Shown here: positions 16,183 to 26,946 of the stretch, piece by piece
Layout of the letters: the number at the start of each line of letters is the position of its first letter
Position numbering within the stretch: position 1 is the stretch's first letter
Assembly (NCBI RefSeq): GCF_007833215.1
Contig: NZ_CP042239.1
Span: 3,222,001-3,286,000 of the forward strand
Length of the DNA: 64,000 bases
Source of the DNA: Sphingomonas suaedae
Lineage (GTDB): Bacteria; Pseudomonadota; Alphaproteobacteria; Sphingomonadales; Sphingomonadaceae
Direction: 5' to 3'
Made by a program: the position numbers and the translations under genes
Notes under the pieces: generated by a model
Seen by the model: only the letters and a program-made list of their open reading frames with translations
What the model was told of the DNA's origin: nothing
Database searches by the model: none

Positions 16183-17472
16183 TCACGATTTCCTCGCCCA
16201 TGGACGGCCGCTTGCCTCTTCCTCGTCCAGCATCTGCTGGCGCTGCTCGCGCAGATGCCAGGGCATCTCCTCGAACACCCCGTCGAACAGCGTGTCGAGT
16301 GGCTGGTGCAGGCCATGGCCCAGGATGCCGTTCTTCTCGGCTTCCTTCTGCGCCGCCTTGACCCGTTCGGCGACCTCGCGGTCCTGTGCGGCGTGGCGCT
16401 CCTCGTCCCACTCGCCGATCGCGATCAGATGCGCCTTGAGCCGCGCGATCGGGTCGCCCAGCGGCCACGCGCCCGGCTCGCCCGCGCTGCGATATTGGCC
16501 TGGATCGTCGGAGGTCGAATGGCCCTCGGCGCGATAGGTGAAATGCTCGATCAGCGTCGGGCCCTGATTGGTCCGCGCGCGCTCCGCCGCCCATTGCGTC
16601 GCCGCATAGACCGCCAGCGCGTCATTGCCGTCGATGCGCAGCCCGGCCATGCCATATCCGATCGCCCGCGCGGCAAAGGTCGTCGCCTCGGCCCCGGCAA
16701 AGCCCGAAAAGCTCGAAATCGCCCATTGGTTGTTGACGACGTTGAGGATGACCGGCGCCTTGTACACTGTCGCGAAGGTCATCGCCGAGTGGAAGTCGCC
16801 TTCGGCCGTCGATCCCTCGCCGCACCACACCGCCGCGATACGCGTATCGCCCTTGGCCGCGCTTGCCATCGCCCAGCCCACCGCCTGCGGATATTGCGTG
16901 GCGAGGTTGCCTGAGATCGAGAAGAAACCGTCCTCCTTGGACGAATACATGATCGGCAGCTGCTTGCCCTGCAGATTGTCGCCGCTGTTCGAATAGATCT
17001 GGTTCATCATCTGAACCAGGCTGTAATCGCGCGCGATCAGGATGCCCTGCTGGCGATAGCTCGGGAAGCACATATCGTCGCGGCTCAGCGCATGGGTGGC
17101 GGCGATCGCCACCGCCTCTTCGCCGGTGCACTTCATGTAGAAGCTGGTCTTGCCCTGCCGCTGCGCGCGGAACATCCGCTCGTCGAATGCGCGAACGAGC
17201 GCCATGTCGCGCAGCATCGCACGCAACGTGTCGGGGTCGAGTCGCGGATCCCACGGGCCGACCGCGCGCCCCTCATCGTCGAGCACGCGAACCAGCGTAT
17301 AGGCAAGGTCATGGAAGCTCGCCGGATCGGCGGCGGTGTCGGGGCGGGGTTGGGCGCCGGCGGGGGGCACCTCTACGCTCGCGAAATCGACCGCATCGCC
17401 GGGCCGGAAGCGCGGCTCCGGCACATGCAGGCTGAGCGGGGGAAGATTGGGGCGCAGGGCGTCCGCCGTCAT
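16183..17472 (-). CDS. bkdA1: Branched-chain 2-oxoacid dehydrogenase E1 alpha
   Basis: Alpha subunit that binds thiamine diphosphate, 429 residues. The N-terminal extension rich in Pro (about 1-70) is typical of 2-oxoisovalerate dehydrogenases and absent from pyruvate E1alpha. The cofactor motif runs from GEGSTAEGDFHSAM to VVNNQWAIS. The active-site region MKCTGEEAVAIAATHALSRD and YRQQGILIARDY are also conserved. This is the first gene of a minus-strand operon E1alpha-E1beta-E2. The complex oxidises the 2-oxoacids of valine, leucine and isoleucine to acyl-CoA. Confidence 0.93.
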   Translation of the reverse strand: MTADALRPNLPPLSLHVPEPRFRPGDAVDFASVEVPPAGAQPRPDTAADPASFHDLAYTLVRVLDDEGRAVGPWDPRLDPDTLRAMLRDMALVRAFDERMFRAQRQGKTSFYMKCTGEEAVAIAATHALSRDDMCFPSYRQQGILIARDYSLVQMMNQIYSNSGDNLQGKQLPIMYSSKEDGFFSISGNLATQYPQAVGWAMASAAKGDTRIAAVWCGEGSTAEGDFHSAMTFATVYKAPVILNVVNNQWAISSFSGFAGAEATTFAARAIGYGMAGLRIDGNDALAVYAATQWAAERARTNQGPTLIEHFTYRAEGHSTSDDPGQYRSAGEPGAWPLGDPIARLKAHLIAIGEWDEERHAAQDREVAERVKAAQKEAEKNGILGHGLHQPLDTLFDGVFEEMPWHLREQRQQMLDEEEASGRPWARKS

Positions 17473-17668
17473 GCTCTCTCCAGCGTCTAAAGGGCCTCCA
17501 CATCGCCTGGCGGCGTGCGGAATAGTATTTCAGCGCCTGATTATATTGTTTCAACGCGCGAGTCGAGATGGGACAGCATCACTGTCCTGAAATAGGCCGT
17601 TCCCGCGCGTCGGGCTGCCAGCGCGCACTCTAAACCAAACGCCCTCTTTTCGCGAGCGATCCACACAA

Positions 17669-17831
17669 GGGGCCGGACCCATAGTCGGCAACCGCGAAGC
17701 GGCGGGCGAAAATTGGCGCATGGAGGGCGTCGCTCTGCGGTCACGAGGGATAGCCATCGCTCCCTCCTCGCTCCTACCCATGCGCCAATTTTCGCTCCGT
17801 CCCGACCATTGCCGACTATGGGTCCGGCCCC
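17669..17831. repeat. Long imperfect inverted repeat upstream of prs
   Basis: The left arm 17669-17723 and right arm 17778-17831 are inverted copies. The outer 23 bases (beginning GGGGCCGGACCCATAGTCGG) and inner 18 (GCGAAAATTGGCGCATGG) match exactly and about 14 bases between them differ. A 54-base loop holds a smaller dyad (GAGGGA / TCCCTC). It lies in the 405-base gap between the E1alpha and prs genes and could be a mobile-repeat remnant or a structured leader. The rest of the gap shows no gene. Confidence 0.85.
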
Positions 17832-17877
17832 TAAGGGGGAGACAATTCCATGACACTCGCTGGGGAGCGGCGCGCAT

Positions 17878-18813
<936 letters not shown>

Positions 18814-18843
18814 GGGTCGCGTGAAGCCGCGTCTGCCCGTGCG

Positions 18844-19107
18844 ATGAAAAAGGGGCATGGTCTTCGGCGCGCCTTGCCGCTTGTGGCGCGCGCCGACCTG
18901 GAATCCATGCCGACCGGCGCGCTTCTGGCCCGGCTCAAGCGACTGCGATGGTGCGAGGACAGCCCCGAATCTAGCGACCTCCTGGAGGAGGAGCGGGCGA
19001 GCGCAAGTCATATGATCCTGTTCAAGACCGATCCCGCCTGGCGCCGCGCCTATACCGATCTCAAGGACGTCCTGGCGACCCGTGAACACCTCGACGTGAA
19101 GCCGTAG
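18844..19107 (+). CDS. Conserved hypothetical protein, small and cytosolic
   Basis: An 87-residue product with no leader or membrane segment. It has a basic N-terminus and two blocks that look conserved: ESMPTGALLARLKRLRWCED and MILFKTDPAWRRAYTDLKD. I recall similar short proteins in other sphingomonads, without known function. It starts 30 bases after prs on the same strand. No clear Shine-Dalgarno sequence is seen, so the exact start is uncertain. Its stop lies 6 bases from the stop of the convergent permease gene. Confidence 0.65.
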   Translation: MKKGHGLRRALPLVARADLESMPTGALLARLKRLRWCEDSPESSDLLEEERASASHMILFKTDPAWRRAYTDLKDVLATREHLDVKP

Positions 19108-19113
19108 GGCGCG

Positions 19114-19860
19114 TCAGCCCAACGCTTTCCCCACCAGCACCACGCCCACCCCGATCATCAGCCAGTAGATCGCGGTATAGAATCGCTCCGGCGAAACCCG
19201 CCGTACCAGCCATACCCCGGCAAAGGTCGAGGCGATCGCCACCGGCATCAACGCCGCCGCAGTCGTCAGATTCGCCCGCGTGAACTGCCCCAGCGCGAGA
19301 TATGCGGGCACCTTGATCCAGTTCACCGCTGCGAAATAGACTGCGGTCGTCCCGACCAGATAGGCGGGCGCAAGCCGGCGCGGCATTACCCATAGCTGCC
19401 AGGGGGGCGCGCCGGCATGGGCGATCTGGCTGGTGAAGCCCGACGCGACCCCGAACAGCGACCCTACCCAGCCGGGCGAATCGGATGCCGTGGTCGCGCC
19501 CAGCCGGTCGCGCCGCAGCTGATAGGCGCCGAACAGGATCGAGATCGCCCCGACCATTGCCAGCACCATGTCCGGCGACACGCTCGCCGCGAAGAGATAG
19601 CCGATGGCGATGCCGACGATCGCCCCCGCCAGCGTCCAGCCCATCACATACCAGTCGATGCTGCGGCGGAACGCCCAGACGCTCACTGCGTCCTGCACGA
19701 TCAGGATCGGCAGCAGGATCGCGGCGGCCTGGACCGGGTCGGTGGCAAAGGCGACCATCGGCAGCGAGAGTGACCCGGCCCCGGCAAAGCCACCCTTGCC
19801 CAGCCCCATCAGGACGACCGCCGGCACCGCCAGCGCGTAAAAGAGCGGATCGACGATCAG
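19114..19860 (-). CDS. Sulfite exporter TauE/SafE-family permease
   Basis: An integral membrane protein of about 248 residues with eight or so hydrophobic segments. The start LIVDPLFYALAVPAVVLMGL followed by GKGGFAGAG is the family's first-helix signature, and SGFTSQIAHAGAPPWQLWVM is the second-half repeat. No ATG or GTG stands at the expected place. CTG at 19860, overlapping the crtZ stop, is the best position and the GTG at 19833 is an alternative. Family members export sulfite, sulfonates or other small anions; the substrate here is unknown. Confidence 0.8.
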   Translation of the reverse strand: MIVDPLFYALAVPAVVLMGLGKGGFAGAGSLSLPMVAFATDPVQAAAILLPILIVQDAVSVWAFRRSIDWYVMGWTLAGAIVGIAIGYLFAASVSPDMVLAMVGAISILFGAYQLRRDRLGATTASDSPGWVGSLFGVASGFTSQIAHAGAPPWQLWVMPRRLAPAYLVGTTAVYFAAVNWIKVPAYLALGQFTRANLTTAAALMPVAIASTFAGVWLVRRVSPERFYTAIYWLMIGVGVVLVGKALG

Positions 19861-20360
19861 AACCGGCCAACCGGCTCGCGTATTCCGGCGTTGCCGCGCG
19901 CCTTGAGCTGCGCCTTGAGCGTCTCGGGTGCGGGCGCCCACAGAAAGCCGAAGCTGACCGTGCCCTGCTTGGTCTCGACCACATGGTGCAGCCGGTGCGC
20001 CTGGATGATCCGCTTCATGTAATTCGACTTGGGGATGTAGCGGGTGTCGAGCCGCTTGTGCACGATCACGTCGTGGAATCCGAAATAGATCGCACCATAG
20101 GCGGCGATCCCCGCGCCGATCCACGCATATCCCTGCCACCACCCCAGATGCACCCCGCCCAGCAGCAACACGAACGACGGCACGGCAAAGATCACCGCAT
20201 ACAGGTCGTTCAGCTCCCAGTTCCCGGTCCGCGGCGAGTGGTGGCTCTTGTGCAGGAACCAGCCCGGCCCGTGCATCACCCAGCGGTGCGCGACATAGGC
20301 GAACCCCTCCATCAGAATGATGGTGACGAAGAAGAGCAGGATGCCAAGCGCGGGATTCAT
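19857..20360 (-). CDS. crtZ: Beta-carotene hydroxylase (CrtZ type)
   Basis: Di-iron membrane hydroxylase that adds 3-OH groups to beta-ionone rings, giving zeaxanthin-type carotenoids. The 167 residues fit CrtZ. All four His clusters are present: HRWVMH, HKSHH, HDVIVH and HRLHH, with hydrophobic segments between. The start at 20360 gives MNPALGILLFFVTII. Sphingomonads are typically yellow from nostoxanthin-type pigments, which fits. Other carotenoid genes are not in the window. The stop overlaps the start region of the TauE-like gene. Confidence 0.92.
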   Translation of the reverse strand: MNPALGILLFFVTIILMEGFAYVAHRWVMHGPGWFLHKSHHSPRTGNWELNDLYAVIFAVPSFVLLLGGVHLGWWQGYAWIGAGIAAYGAIYFGFHDVIVHKRLDTRYIPKSNYMKRIIQAHRLHHVVETKQGTVSFGFLWAPAPETLKAQLKARGNAGIREPVGRF

Positions 20361-20612
20361 GCGGCTGATATAGCGCGGCGCCATGTCCGTTGCGAGCCAG
20401 GTGATTTCCCCGATTGCGGCGACTCGCTGCATCCGTCGCTTGCGAGAGGCGCTAGGCCAAGCCGCCCGGTGACAGGTTCGCAATACCCGACCCCGCGCCG
20501 ATCCAATGCCATTATTGCAACTGCGTCGCACTTCCAGTTTTTCCGGATTTGATTCCGCCGCGCCCCTGTGCTTAAGCGGCGCCGATTTGCTGCGAACGCG
20601 AAGGGCTGCCTC

Positions 20613-21812
20613 ATGAACATTCACGAATATCAGGCCAAGGAACTGCTGGCGAAGTACGGCGCGCCGATCGCGGCCGGCCACGCCGCCTTCACCGTCGAGG
20701 AAGCGGTCGAAGCCGCCAAGAAGCTCCCCGGACCGCTCTATGTCGTGAAGTCGCAGATCCATGCCGGCGGCCGCGGCAAGGGCAAGTTCAAGGAACTGGC
20801 CCCCGAAGCCAAGGGCGGCGTCCGCCTCGCCTTCAGCCTCGATGAAGTCGAGTCGCACGCCAGGGACATGCTCGGCAACACGCTGGTGACGATCCAGACC
20901 GGCGAAGCGGGCAAGCAGGTCAACCGCCTCTATGTCACCGACGGCGCCGACATCGCCAAGGAATTCTACCTCGCGCTCCTCGTCGATCGCGCCACCAGCC
21001 GCGTCGCCTTCGTCGTCTCGACCGAAGGCGGCATGGACATTGAGGAGGTCGCGCATTCGACGCCTGAAAAGATCCGCAGCTTCTCGGTCGATCCGGCGAC
21101 CGGCTTCATGCCGCATCACGGTCGCACCGTTGCTGCCGCGCTCGGTCTGACCGGCGACCAGGCGAAACAGGCAGCGAAGGTAGCAGCCTCGCTCTACGCC
21201 GCGTTCCTCGCCACCGATGCCGAGCAGATCGAGATCAACCCGCTCGCGCTGACCGAGCAGGGCAATCTGCTCGTCCTCGACGCCAAGGTCGGCTTCGACG
21301 GCAACGCCATGTTCCGCCACAAGGATCTGATGGAACTGCGCGACACCACCGAAGAGGATCCGATGGAGCTCGAGGCGTCGAAATACGACCTCGCCTACAT
21401 CAAGCTCGACGGCGATATCGGCTGCATGGTCAACGGCGCGGGCCTCGCCATGGCGACGATGGACATCATCAAGCTCAACGGCATGTTCCCGGCCAACTTC
21501 CTCGACGTCGGCGGCGGCGCGAACAAGGAAAAGGTCACCGCCGCGTTCAAGATCATTCTCGCCGATCCGGCGGTGAAAGGCATCCTCGTCAACATCTTCG
21601 GCGGGATCATGAAGTGCGACATTATCGCCGAAGGCATTGTCGCCGCGGCGAAGGAAGTGAACCTGTCGGTCCCGCTGGTCGTTCGCCTCGAAGGCACCAA
21701 TGTCCAGCAGGGCAAGGACATCCTCGCCAATTCCGGCCTCCCGATCGTTCCCGCGAACGATCTGGGCGATGCGGCGAAGAAGATCGTGGCGGAGGTCAAG
21801 GCGGCTGCTTGA
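20613..21812 (+). CDS. sucC: Succinyl-CoA synthetase, beta subunit (ADP-forming)
   Basis: TCA-cycle enzyme making succinate, CoA and ATP from succinyl-CoA. The 399-residue protein starts [20 protein letters not shown] and has an ATP-grasp domain (about 1-235) with [19 protein letters not shown]. The CoA-ligase domain contains [20 protein letters not shown] and [15 protein letters not shown]. The alpha-subunit gene sucD does not follow; after a terminator come the etf genes. The upstream 252-base gap has a TTGCAACTGCGTCGCA sequence that could be a metal-regulator site, very tentatively. Confidence 0.97.
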   Translation: MNIHEYQAKELLAKYGAPIAAGHAAFTVEEAVEAAKKLPGPLYVVKSQIHAGGRGKGKFKELAPEAKGGVRLAFSLDEVESHARDMLGNTLVTIQTGEAGKQVNRLYVTDGADIAKEFYLALLVDRATSRVAFVVSTEGGMDIEEVAHSTPEKIRSFSVDPATGFMPHHGRTVAAALGLTGDQAKQAAKVAASLYAAFLATDAEQIEINPLALTEQGNLLVLDAKVGFDGNAMFRHKDLMELRDTTEEDPMELEASKYDLAYIKLDGDIGCMVNGAGLAMATMDIIKLNGMFPANFLDVGGGANKEKVTAAFKIILADPAVKGILVNIFGGIMKCDIIAEGIVAAAKEVNLSVPLVVRLEGTNVQQGKDILANSGLPIVPANDLGDAAKKIVAEVKAAA

Positions 21813-21840
21813 TCGCGGCCACCTGAACGCCCATTGAAGG

Positions 21841-21875
21841 GGGGTCCGGCGCGGTTCGCGTGCCGGACCCCTTTT
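21841..21875 (+). terminator. Intrinsic terminator after sucC
   Basis: GGGGTCCGGC pairs perfectly with GCCGGACCCC and is followed by TTTT. It lies 28 bases past the stop. Confidence 0.9.
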
Positions 21876-22000
21876 CGTTTGCGCGGGTGACGCTACGGCA
21901 ATCGGTCGATTCCATACCGGACTTGCGAAAACGGCCAGAACCCTACTAGGGAACGACAGACTCGAACCTTTAAAACGACGCGATTGGAGCGGAGGACGCG

Positions 22001-22750
22001 ATGAAAGTGCTGGTGCCGGTCAAGCGTGTGCTTGACTATAACGTAAAGCCCCGCGTGAAGGCGGACGGGACGGGCGTGGATCTCGCCAACGTCAAGATGA
22101 GCATGAACCCCTTCGACGAGATCGCGGTCGAGGAAGCGATTCGCCTCAAGGAAAAGGGCGTGGCGACCGAGATTATCGTCGTCTCGATCGGCGAGCAAAA
22201 GGCGCAGGAAACGCTGCGCACCGCGCTGGCGATGGGCGCGGATCGTGCGATCCTGATCGTCAGCGAGGACCGCGTCGAGCCGCTCGGCGTCGCGAAATTG
22301 CTCGCCAAGGTCGCTGAGGAGGAGCAGCCCGGCCTGGTCATCCTCGGCAAGCAGGCGATCGACGACGACAACAACCAGACCGGCCAGATGCTCGGCGCAC
22401 TGCTCGGCTGGGGCCAGGGCACCTTCGCGTCAAAGGTCGAGGTGTCGGGCGACAGCGTCGAGGTCACCCGCGAAGTCGATGGCGGTCTCGAGACGGTCAA
22501 GCTCAACATCCCGGCGATCGTCACCACCGATCTTCGCCTCAACGAGCCGCGCTACGCCTCGCTGCCCAACATCATGAAGGCAAAGAGCAAGCCGCTCGCG
22601 CAGAAGACTCCGGCGGATTACGGCGTCGATGTTACCCCCCGCCTCACCGTGGTGAAGGTCGCTGAGCCGGCCAAGCGCACCGCGGGCGTCAAGGTCGCGG
22701 ATGTGGATGAGCTGGTGATGAAGCTCAAGGCGATGGGCGTTGCAAAATAG
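22001..22750 (+). CDS. etfB: Electron transfer flavoprotein, beta subunit
   Basis: One half of the FAD/AMP protein that carries electrons from acyl-CoA and other dehydrogenases to ETF-ubiquinone oxidoreductase. The 249 residues match the family. The start [20 protein letters not shown] is characteristic, as are [38 protein letters not shown] and the C-terminal tract with [26 protein letters not shown] precedes the ATG. etfA follows 112 bases later, separated by a repeat half-site. Confidence 0.97.
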   Translation: MKVLVPVKRVLDYNVKPRVKADGTGVDLANVKMSMNPFDEIAVEEAIRLKEKGVATEIIVVSIGEQKAQETLRTALAMGADRAILIVSEDRVEPLGVAKLLAKVAEEEQPGLVILGKQAIDDDNNQTGQMLGALLGWGQGTFASKVEVSGDSVEVTREVDGGLETVKLNIPAIVTTDLRLNEPRYASLPNIMKAKSKPLAQKTPADYGVDVTPRLTVVKVAEPAKRTAGVKVADVDELVMKLKAMGVAK

Positions 22751-22761
22751 GGCCAACCTCC

Positions 22762-22792
22762 GTTTGCCCTGAGCGTGTCGAAGGGCGATGCG
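22762..22792. repeat. Repeat half-site between etfB and etfA
   Basis: TGCCCTGAGCGTGTCGAAGG resembles the CTTCGACAAGCTCAG family seen near 13510 and 13596. It is followed by CTGACCCGGGGTCAG near 22820. Neither looks like a terminator. Confidence 0.55.
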
Positions 22793-22862
22793 TGCCATCA
22801 AGGATAGGGCGAGTCCCGGATCTGACCCGGGGTCAGCCCAAACGGATTGAGAGGAACATGAG

Positions 22863-23789
22863 ATGACCGTTCTGGTCTGGGTCGAACACGACAATGCGTC
22901 GGTGAAGGACGCGACGCTCGCCGCGGTCACCGCCGCGGGCAAGCTGGGCGACGTGGTCGCTTTGGTCGCGGGGCAGGGCGCACAGGGTGCTGCCGACGCC
23001 GCCGCGAAGATCGCCGGCGTGTCGAAGGTGCTGCTCGCCGATGATGCGGCCTATGGCCACGCGCTGGCCGAAAATGTCGCGCCGCTGATCGTCGATCTGA
23101 TGAGCGACTATGACGCCTTCGTCGCGCCCGCCACCACCACCGGCAAGAATATCGCACCGCGCGTCGCTGCCCTGCTCGACGTGATGCAGCTCAGCGAGGT
23201 TCTCTCGATCGAGGGCGACCAGTTCACGCGCCCGATCTACGCAGGCAACGCGATCGCGACGGTCACCTCGTCGGATGCGAAGAAGGTGCTGACGATCCGC
23301 GGAACGGCCTTCGACAAGGCAGCGACCGAAGGGGGCAGCGCCAGCGTCGAAACCGTCTCCGGCATGGGTGACAAGGGCCTGTCGCGCTTCGTCGGCGCGG
23401 AAATCGCCAAGAGCGAGCGTCCCGAACTGACGAGCGCGAAGGTGATCGTCTCGGGCGGCCGCGCGCTGCAGAGCGGTGAGAATTTCCACAGCATCATCGA
23501 ACCGCTCGCCGACAAGCTCGGCGCCGCAGTCGGCGCCAGCCGCGCGGCGGTCGATGCGGGCTATGTCCCCAACGACTATCAGGTCGGCCAAACCGGCAAG
23601 ATCGTCGCCCCGGAAGTCTATGTCGCCATCGGCATCTCCGGCGCGATCCAGCATCTGGCTGGCATGAAGGACAGCAAGACGATCATCGCGATCAACAAGG
23701 ACGAAGACGCCCCGATCTTCCAGGTCGCGGACCTCGGCCTGGTCGGCGACCTGTTCAAGGTCGTCCCGGAGCTGACCGAGAAACTCTGA
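22863..23789 (+). CDS. etfA: Electron transfer flavoprotein, alpha subunit
   Basis: FAD-binding subunit of ETF, 308 residues. It begins [20 protein letters not shown]. The C-terminal FAD domain has [55 protein letters not shown] and [20 protein letters not shown], all classical ETF-alpha signatures. AGAGGAACATGAG lies before the ATG. It probably works with branched-chain acyl-CoA dehydrogenases fed by the bkd complex, an inference from pathway logic. Confidence 0.97.
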   Translation: MTVLVWVEHDNASVKDATLAAVTAAGKLGDVVALVAGQGAQGAADAAAKIAGVSKVLLADDAAYGHALAENVAPLIVDLMSDYDAFVAPATTTGKNIAPRVAALLDVMQLSEVLSIEGDQFTRPIYAGNAIATVTSSDAKKVLTIRGTAFDKAATEGGSASVETVSGMGDKGLSRFVGAEIAKSERPELTSAKVIVSGGRALQSGENFHSIIEPLADKLGAAVGASRAAVDAGYVPNDYQVGQTGKIVAPEVYVAIGISGAIQHLAGMKDSKTIIAINKDEDAPIFQVADLGLVGDLFKVVPELTEKL

Positions 23790-23806
23790 GCAAATTCGAA
23801 CCGGAG

Positions 23807-23844
23807 AAAAGGGCGACGCATCTTCGGTGCGCCGCCCTTTTCTT
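23807..23844 (+). terminator. Intrinsic terminator after etfA
   Basis: AAAGGGCGACGCA pairs with TGCGCCGCCCTTT (one bulged base) and is followed by TCTTTT. Confidence 0.85.
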
Positions 23845-23898
23845 TTGCGTGGACCGGGCGCGTCGCTAAACACGAAGCATCTGTTTGGAAGGGGGGTT

Positions 23899-24435
23899 AT
23901 GAAACTCGTGAAGACGCTCTGCGCGGTTGCCGCGCTCACCCTCTCGGGCCTCGGGACAGCTACCGCGCAAACGCTGGAATATGACTGCGACACGCAGGCC
24001 GAACATTTCTCGGTGCTCAAGGCGGTCCAGAGCGGCCCCGATTATCGGGTGACGGGCAACATCTCGCTACGCGAGACTTTCGCGGTCAAAAAATACCTCA
24101 CGCTCGGCGTGGTGCAGTTCGAGCCGGAGGATGGCAGTTGGCGCGCGCGCCTTGGCATCGTTGTGCTGCCTTCGGGCAAGCAGACGACCGTCATCGGAAC
24201 GCTCGAAGTCACGCGCAACGGGGTCGAAGACCCCCCCAAGATCCTCGGCGAGGTTGGCGCGTTCGTGAAAGGACAAACCTATCCGATCGCGCTGACGCTC
24301 GGTGCCGGTGGCGGGACTGCGACGCTGGGTCGATATAGCGCGCCCGTCACCGTGCCGGCATCCGGAAAAGTGGACGCATCAATCATCTGCTCGGGCGGGG
24401 AATTCCTGTTCACCGATCTGAAGCTCGGCGGCTGA
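23899..24435 (+). CDS. Secreted protein of unknown function
   Basis: A 178-residue product with a clear signal peptide (MKLVKTLCAVAALTLSGLGT, cleavage near TATAQ-T). The mature part is predicted beta-rich, with two Cys (YDCDTQAEH and IICSGGEF) near its two ends that could form a disulfide, and short repeats of hydrophobic/polar alternation (VVLPSGKQTTVIGTLEV). AAGGGGGGTT precedes the ATG. No family is recognised. It is flanked by terminators and seems to be its own unit. Confidence 0.75.
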   Translation: MKLVKTLCAVAALTLSGLGTATAQTLEYDCDTQAEHFSVLKAVQSGPDYRVTGNISLRETFAVKKYLTLGVVQFEPEDGSWRARLGIVVLPSGKQTTVIGTLEVTRNGVEDPPKILGEVGAFVKGQTYPIALTLGAGGGTATLGRYSAPVTVPASGKVDASIICSGGEFLFTDLKLGG

Positions 24436-24451
24436 ACACCACAAACAAGTA

Positions 24452-24477
24452 AGCCCCGTCGCTTTCGCGGCGGGGCT
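24452..24477. terminator. Putative hairpin after the secreted-protein gene
   Basis: AGCCCCGTCGC pairs with GCGGCGGGGCT with one mismatch. No T-run follows on the plus strand, so termination strength is doubtful. Confidence 0.5.
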
Positions 24478-24598
24478 CCCTGGACGATCCGTTCCACATG
24501 GGTTCGGGTCGTCTAAATGCTCTTTCTCTCGATCAAGCTAGGTAACAACGTCCGCCGGACGCGATTGGTTCCACCCGCCGCGAAAAAATTCTCGCGCC

Positions 24599-25603
24599 TC
24601 AGAACCCGCTCAAAAAGCTCGCGACATTTGCCCCAAGCGCGTCGACCGCATAGCCGCCTTCCATCACGATCGCCGTCGGCAGGCCAGCTGCGGAGAGGTC
24701 GGCGCCCAGCACCGCATAGTCGGCGGTCTCCAGCGCGAATTGCGAGATCGGATCGCCGACATAGGTGTCCGCGCCAAAGCTCACCAGCAACAGCTCCGCC
24801 CCGAACCCCTCAATTGCCGCCAGCGCCTGTTCCTGCGCCCTCCGGAAGGCATCGATCCCGGTCCCGCGCGGCAGAGGCAGGTTGAGCGTCGCGCCTTCGC
24901 CGGCGCCCTCGCCCCGCTCATCCGCATGGCCCCAGTAAAAGGGGAAATCGGTCGCCGGATCGGCATGGATCGAGGCGAAGAACACGTCCCCGCGCTCCCA
25001 AAAGATATCCTGCGTCCCGTTGCCGTGATGATAGTCGATATCGAGGATCGCGACCCGCTCTACCCCCGCATCGCGCGCCGCCTGCGCCGCGACCGCGACA
25101 TGGTTGAGGTAGCAATATCCGCCCAGATAATCCGCGCCCGCATGATGCCCCGGCGGCCGCGACAGCGCGAATGCCGCGCGCTCGCCTTCCAATACCGCGT
25201 GCGTCGCCCCCAGCGCGCTCTGCACGCTGCGATAGGCGGCGTCCCATGTCTGCGCGGTCAGCGGGGTCGATGCGTCGATGCTGTACTGCCCCGCCAGCGC
25301 GTCGATGCGGTCGAGCTTCAGTGCGCGCTTGCGCACCGTCGGCCAGATATAGCCGATGACATCGCCCGGCCGCCCCGCCTCTGCCCAACGCGCGGGCGCG
25401 GTCTTGAGGAACTCGATATAGTCAGCGTCATGCACGGCGCGGATCGGCGCCTCGCCGCGATCCTGCGGCAGTTCGGTGCTGCCCAATGTTGCGGCGATCC
25501 CGGCAGCGCGACCGGGCTTTTCGGCATAGGGGACGAATTCGCCATTATGCAGCTCCGTAGCGGGCGCATGGGCGAGCTGCCCCGGATCGTGAAAGCAGCG
25601 CAT
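24599..25603 (-). CDS. Histone-deacetylase-family amidohydrolase (acetylpolyamine aminohydrolase-like)
   Basis: A 334-residue zinc hydrolase of the arginase/deacetylase fold. Metal and active-site motifs are RPPGHHAGADYLGGYCYLNH, AILDIDYHHGNGTQDIFW and LVSFGADTYVGDPI. Bacterial members remove acetyl groups from acetylated polyamines or other small amides; the substrate here is not fixed by sequence. The ATG overlaps the nhaA stop in a TGATG, so translation is coupled to nhaA. A polyamine role would fit the putrescine genes at 6.8-9 kb, but they are far apart. Confidence 0.88.
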   Translation of the reverse strand: MRCFHDPGQLAHAPATELHNGEFVPYAEKPGRAAGIAATLGSTELPQDRGEAPIRAVHDADYIEFLKTAPARWAEAGRPGDVIGYIWPTVRKRALKLDRIDALAGQYSIDASTPLTAQTWDAAYRSVQSALGATHAVLEGERAAFALSRPPGHHAGADYLGGYCYLNHVAVAAQAARDAGVERVAILDIDYHHGNGTQDIFWERGDVFFASIHADPATDFPFYWGHADERGEGAGEGATLNLPLPRGTGIDAFRRAQEQALAAIEGFGAELLLVSFGADTYVGDPISQFALETADYAVLGADLSAAGLPTAIVMEGGYAVDALGANVASFLSGF

Positions 25604-26856
25604 CAGACTGCCTGCGTCACGCTGGCATCGCAATCGGCATCGCCGCGCCGACCGTCGTTCCACCGGGGAGAGAACCGCAGGATGAGGAAGCCGACCACCG
25701 CCGACAATATCGATCCGGTCAGCACGCCGATCTTCACCTCGTCCACCAGCAATTCATTGCCCGGGAAGGCGAGCCCGCCGATGAACAGGCTCATCGTAAA
25801 GCCGATTCCACACAGCATCGCGACGCCATAGAGTTGCAGCCAGGTCGCGCCGCCCGGCGGCGAGGCAAAGCCGGTCTTCGCCGCCGCCCACACGCTTCCG
25901 AAGATGCCGACCTGCTTGCCGATGAACAGGCCCGCCGCGATGCCGAGCGGTAGCGGCTCGAGCAGGATCGCAGGCGACATGCCCGCCAGGCTGACGCCTG
26001 CATTGGCAAAGCCGAACACCGGGACGATCAGATAGGCGACCCAGGGCGCGAGCGCGTGCTCCAGCCGGTGCAGCGGCGATTCGGCATCGTCGCGCACACC
26101 CGGGCTCGCGGTGATCGGCACCATCATCGCGGTCAGCACGCCCGCGATCGTCGCATGGACGCCCGACATGAACACAAAATACCACAAAGCCGCGCCAAGC
26201 AGCAGATAGGGGGTCAGCTTTTTCACCCCGCTGCGGTTCAGCACATACATCGTCGCCATTAACAGCGCGCCCAGCGCCAGGTACAGCGTCGACAGTTCCG
26301 CGGTATAGGCAATGGCGATGATCGCCACCGCGCCCATATCATCGACGATCGCGACGGTGGTCAGGAACAGTTTGAGCGAGGCGGGCGCCCGGCTTCCGAG
26401 CAGCGCCAGCACGCCGATCGCGAACGCGATGTCGGTCGCCGCAGGGATCGCCCAGCCATTGACCAGCGGCCCGCTCCAGCCCGCGATGAACAGATAGACC
26501 AGCGCGGGACCCACCATCCCCGCTGCCGCGGCGACGATCGGCAGGCGGCGATGCTCCCATGTCGCCAGCCGCCCGTCGACGAACTCGCGCTTGATCTCGA
26601 GCCCCACGAACAGGAAGAAAATCGCCATCAGCGCATCGTTGATCCACAAATGCACGGTCATCGACCCGTATTTGGGGCTGATCACCGGGCCGGTATCGGC
26701 GTGCAGGAAGTGGAAATATCCCTCGGACAGGCCGGGCAGATTGGCGACGATCATCGCCAGTGCCGCTGCCGCCATCAGGATGATGCCGCCCGCAGCTTCG
26801 CTCTGCAGGAAATCGCGCAGTGCAGAGCGTGCGACTCGATCGTTCTTGGCTGCCAT
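25603..26856 (-). CDS. nhaA: Na+/H+ antiporter NhaA
   Basis: Exports Na+ or Li+ in exchange for protons. The 417 residues carry 12 membrane segments. Key motifs are AATDIAFAIGVLALLGSR (with the helix IV Asp) and TTVAIVDDMGAVAIIAIAYT with the paired Asp of the ion site. The start at 26856 gives MAAKNDRVARSALRDF. It is divergent from the DUF389 gene with 90 bases between and overlaps the deacetylase-like gene downstream. Confidence 0.95.
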   Translation of the reverse strand: MAAKNDRVARSALRDFLQSEAAGGIILMAAAALAMIVANLPGLSEGYFHFLHADTGPVISPKYGSMTVHLWINDALMAIFFLFVGLEIKREFVDGRLATWEHRRLPIVAAAAGMVGPALVYLFIAGWSGPLVNGWAIPAATDIAFAIGVLALLGSRAPASLKLFLTTVAIVDDMGAVAIIAIAYTAELSTLYLALGALLMATMYVLNRSGVKKLTPYLLLGAALWYFVFMSGVHATIAGVLTAMMVPITASPGVRDDAESPLHRLEHALAPWVAYLIVPVFGFANAGVSLAGMSPAILLEPLPLGIAAGLFIGKQVGIFGSVWAAAKTGFASPPGGATWLQLYGVAMLCGIGFTMSLFIGGLAFPGNELLVDEVKIGVLTGSILSAVVGFLILRFSPRWNDGRRGDADCDASVTQAV

Positions 26857-26946
26857 GACGTCCCCTGATTTCCAGCCCTGATGTACGTGGCTCGCCCCCT
26901 GCCTAACCGCTGGCGGCGCCGGGGCAAACCCCTTACAGCCCCGCCG

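Noticed and set aside
20361..20612. Riboswitch or structured leader before sucC
   Set aside because: Only a short TTGCAACTGCGTCGCA sequence stands out; no long conserved pairing could be drawn by eye.
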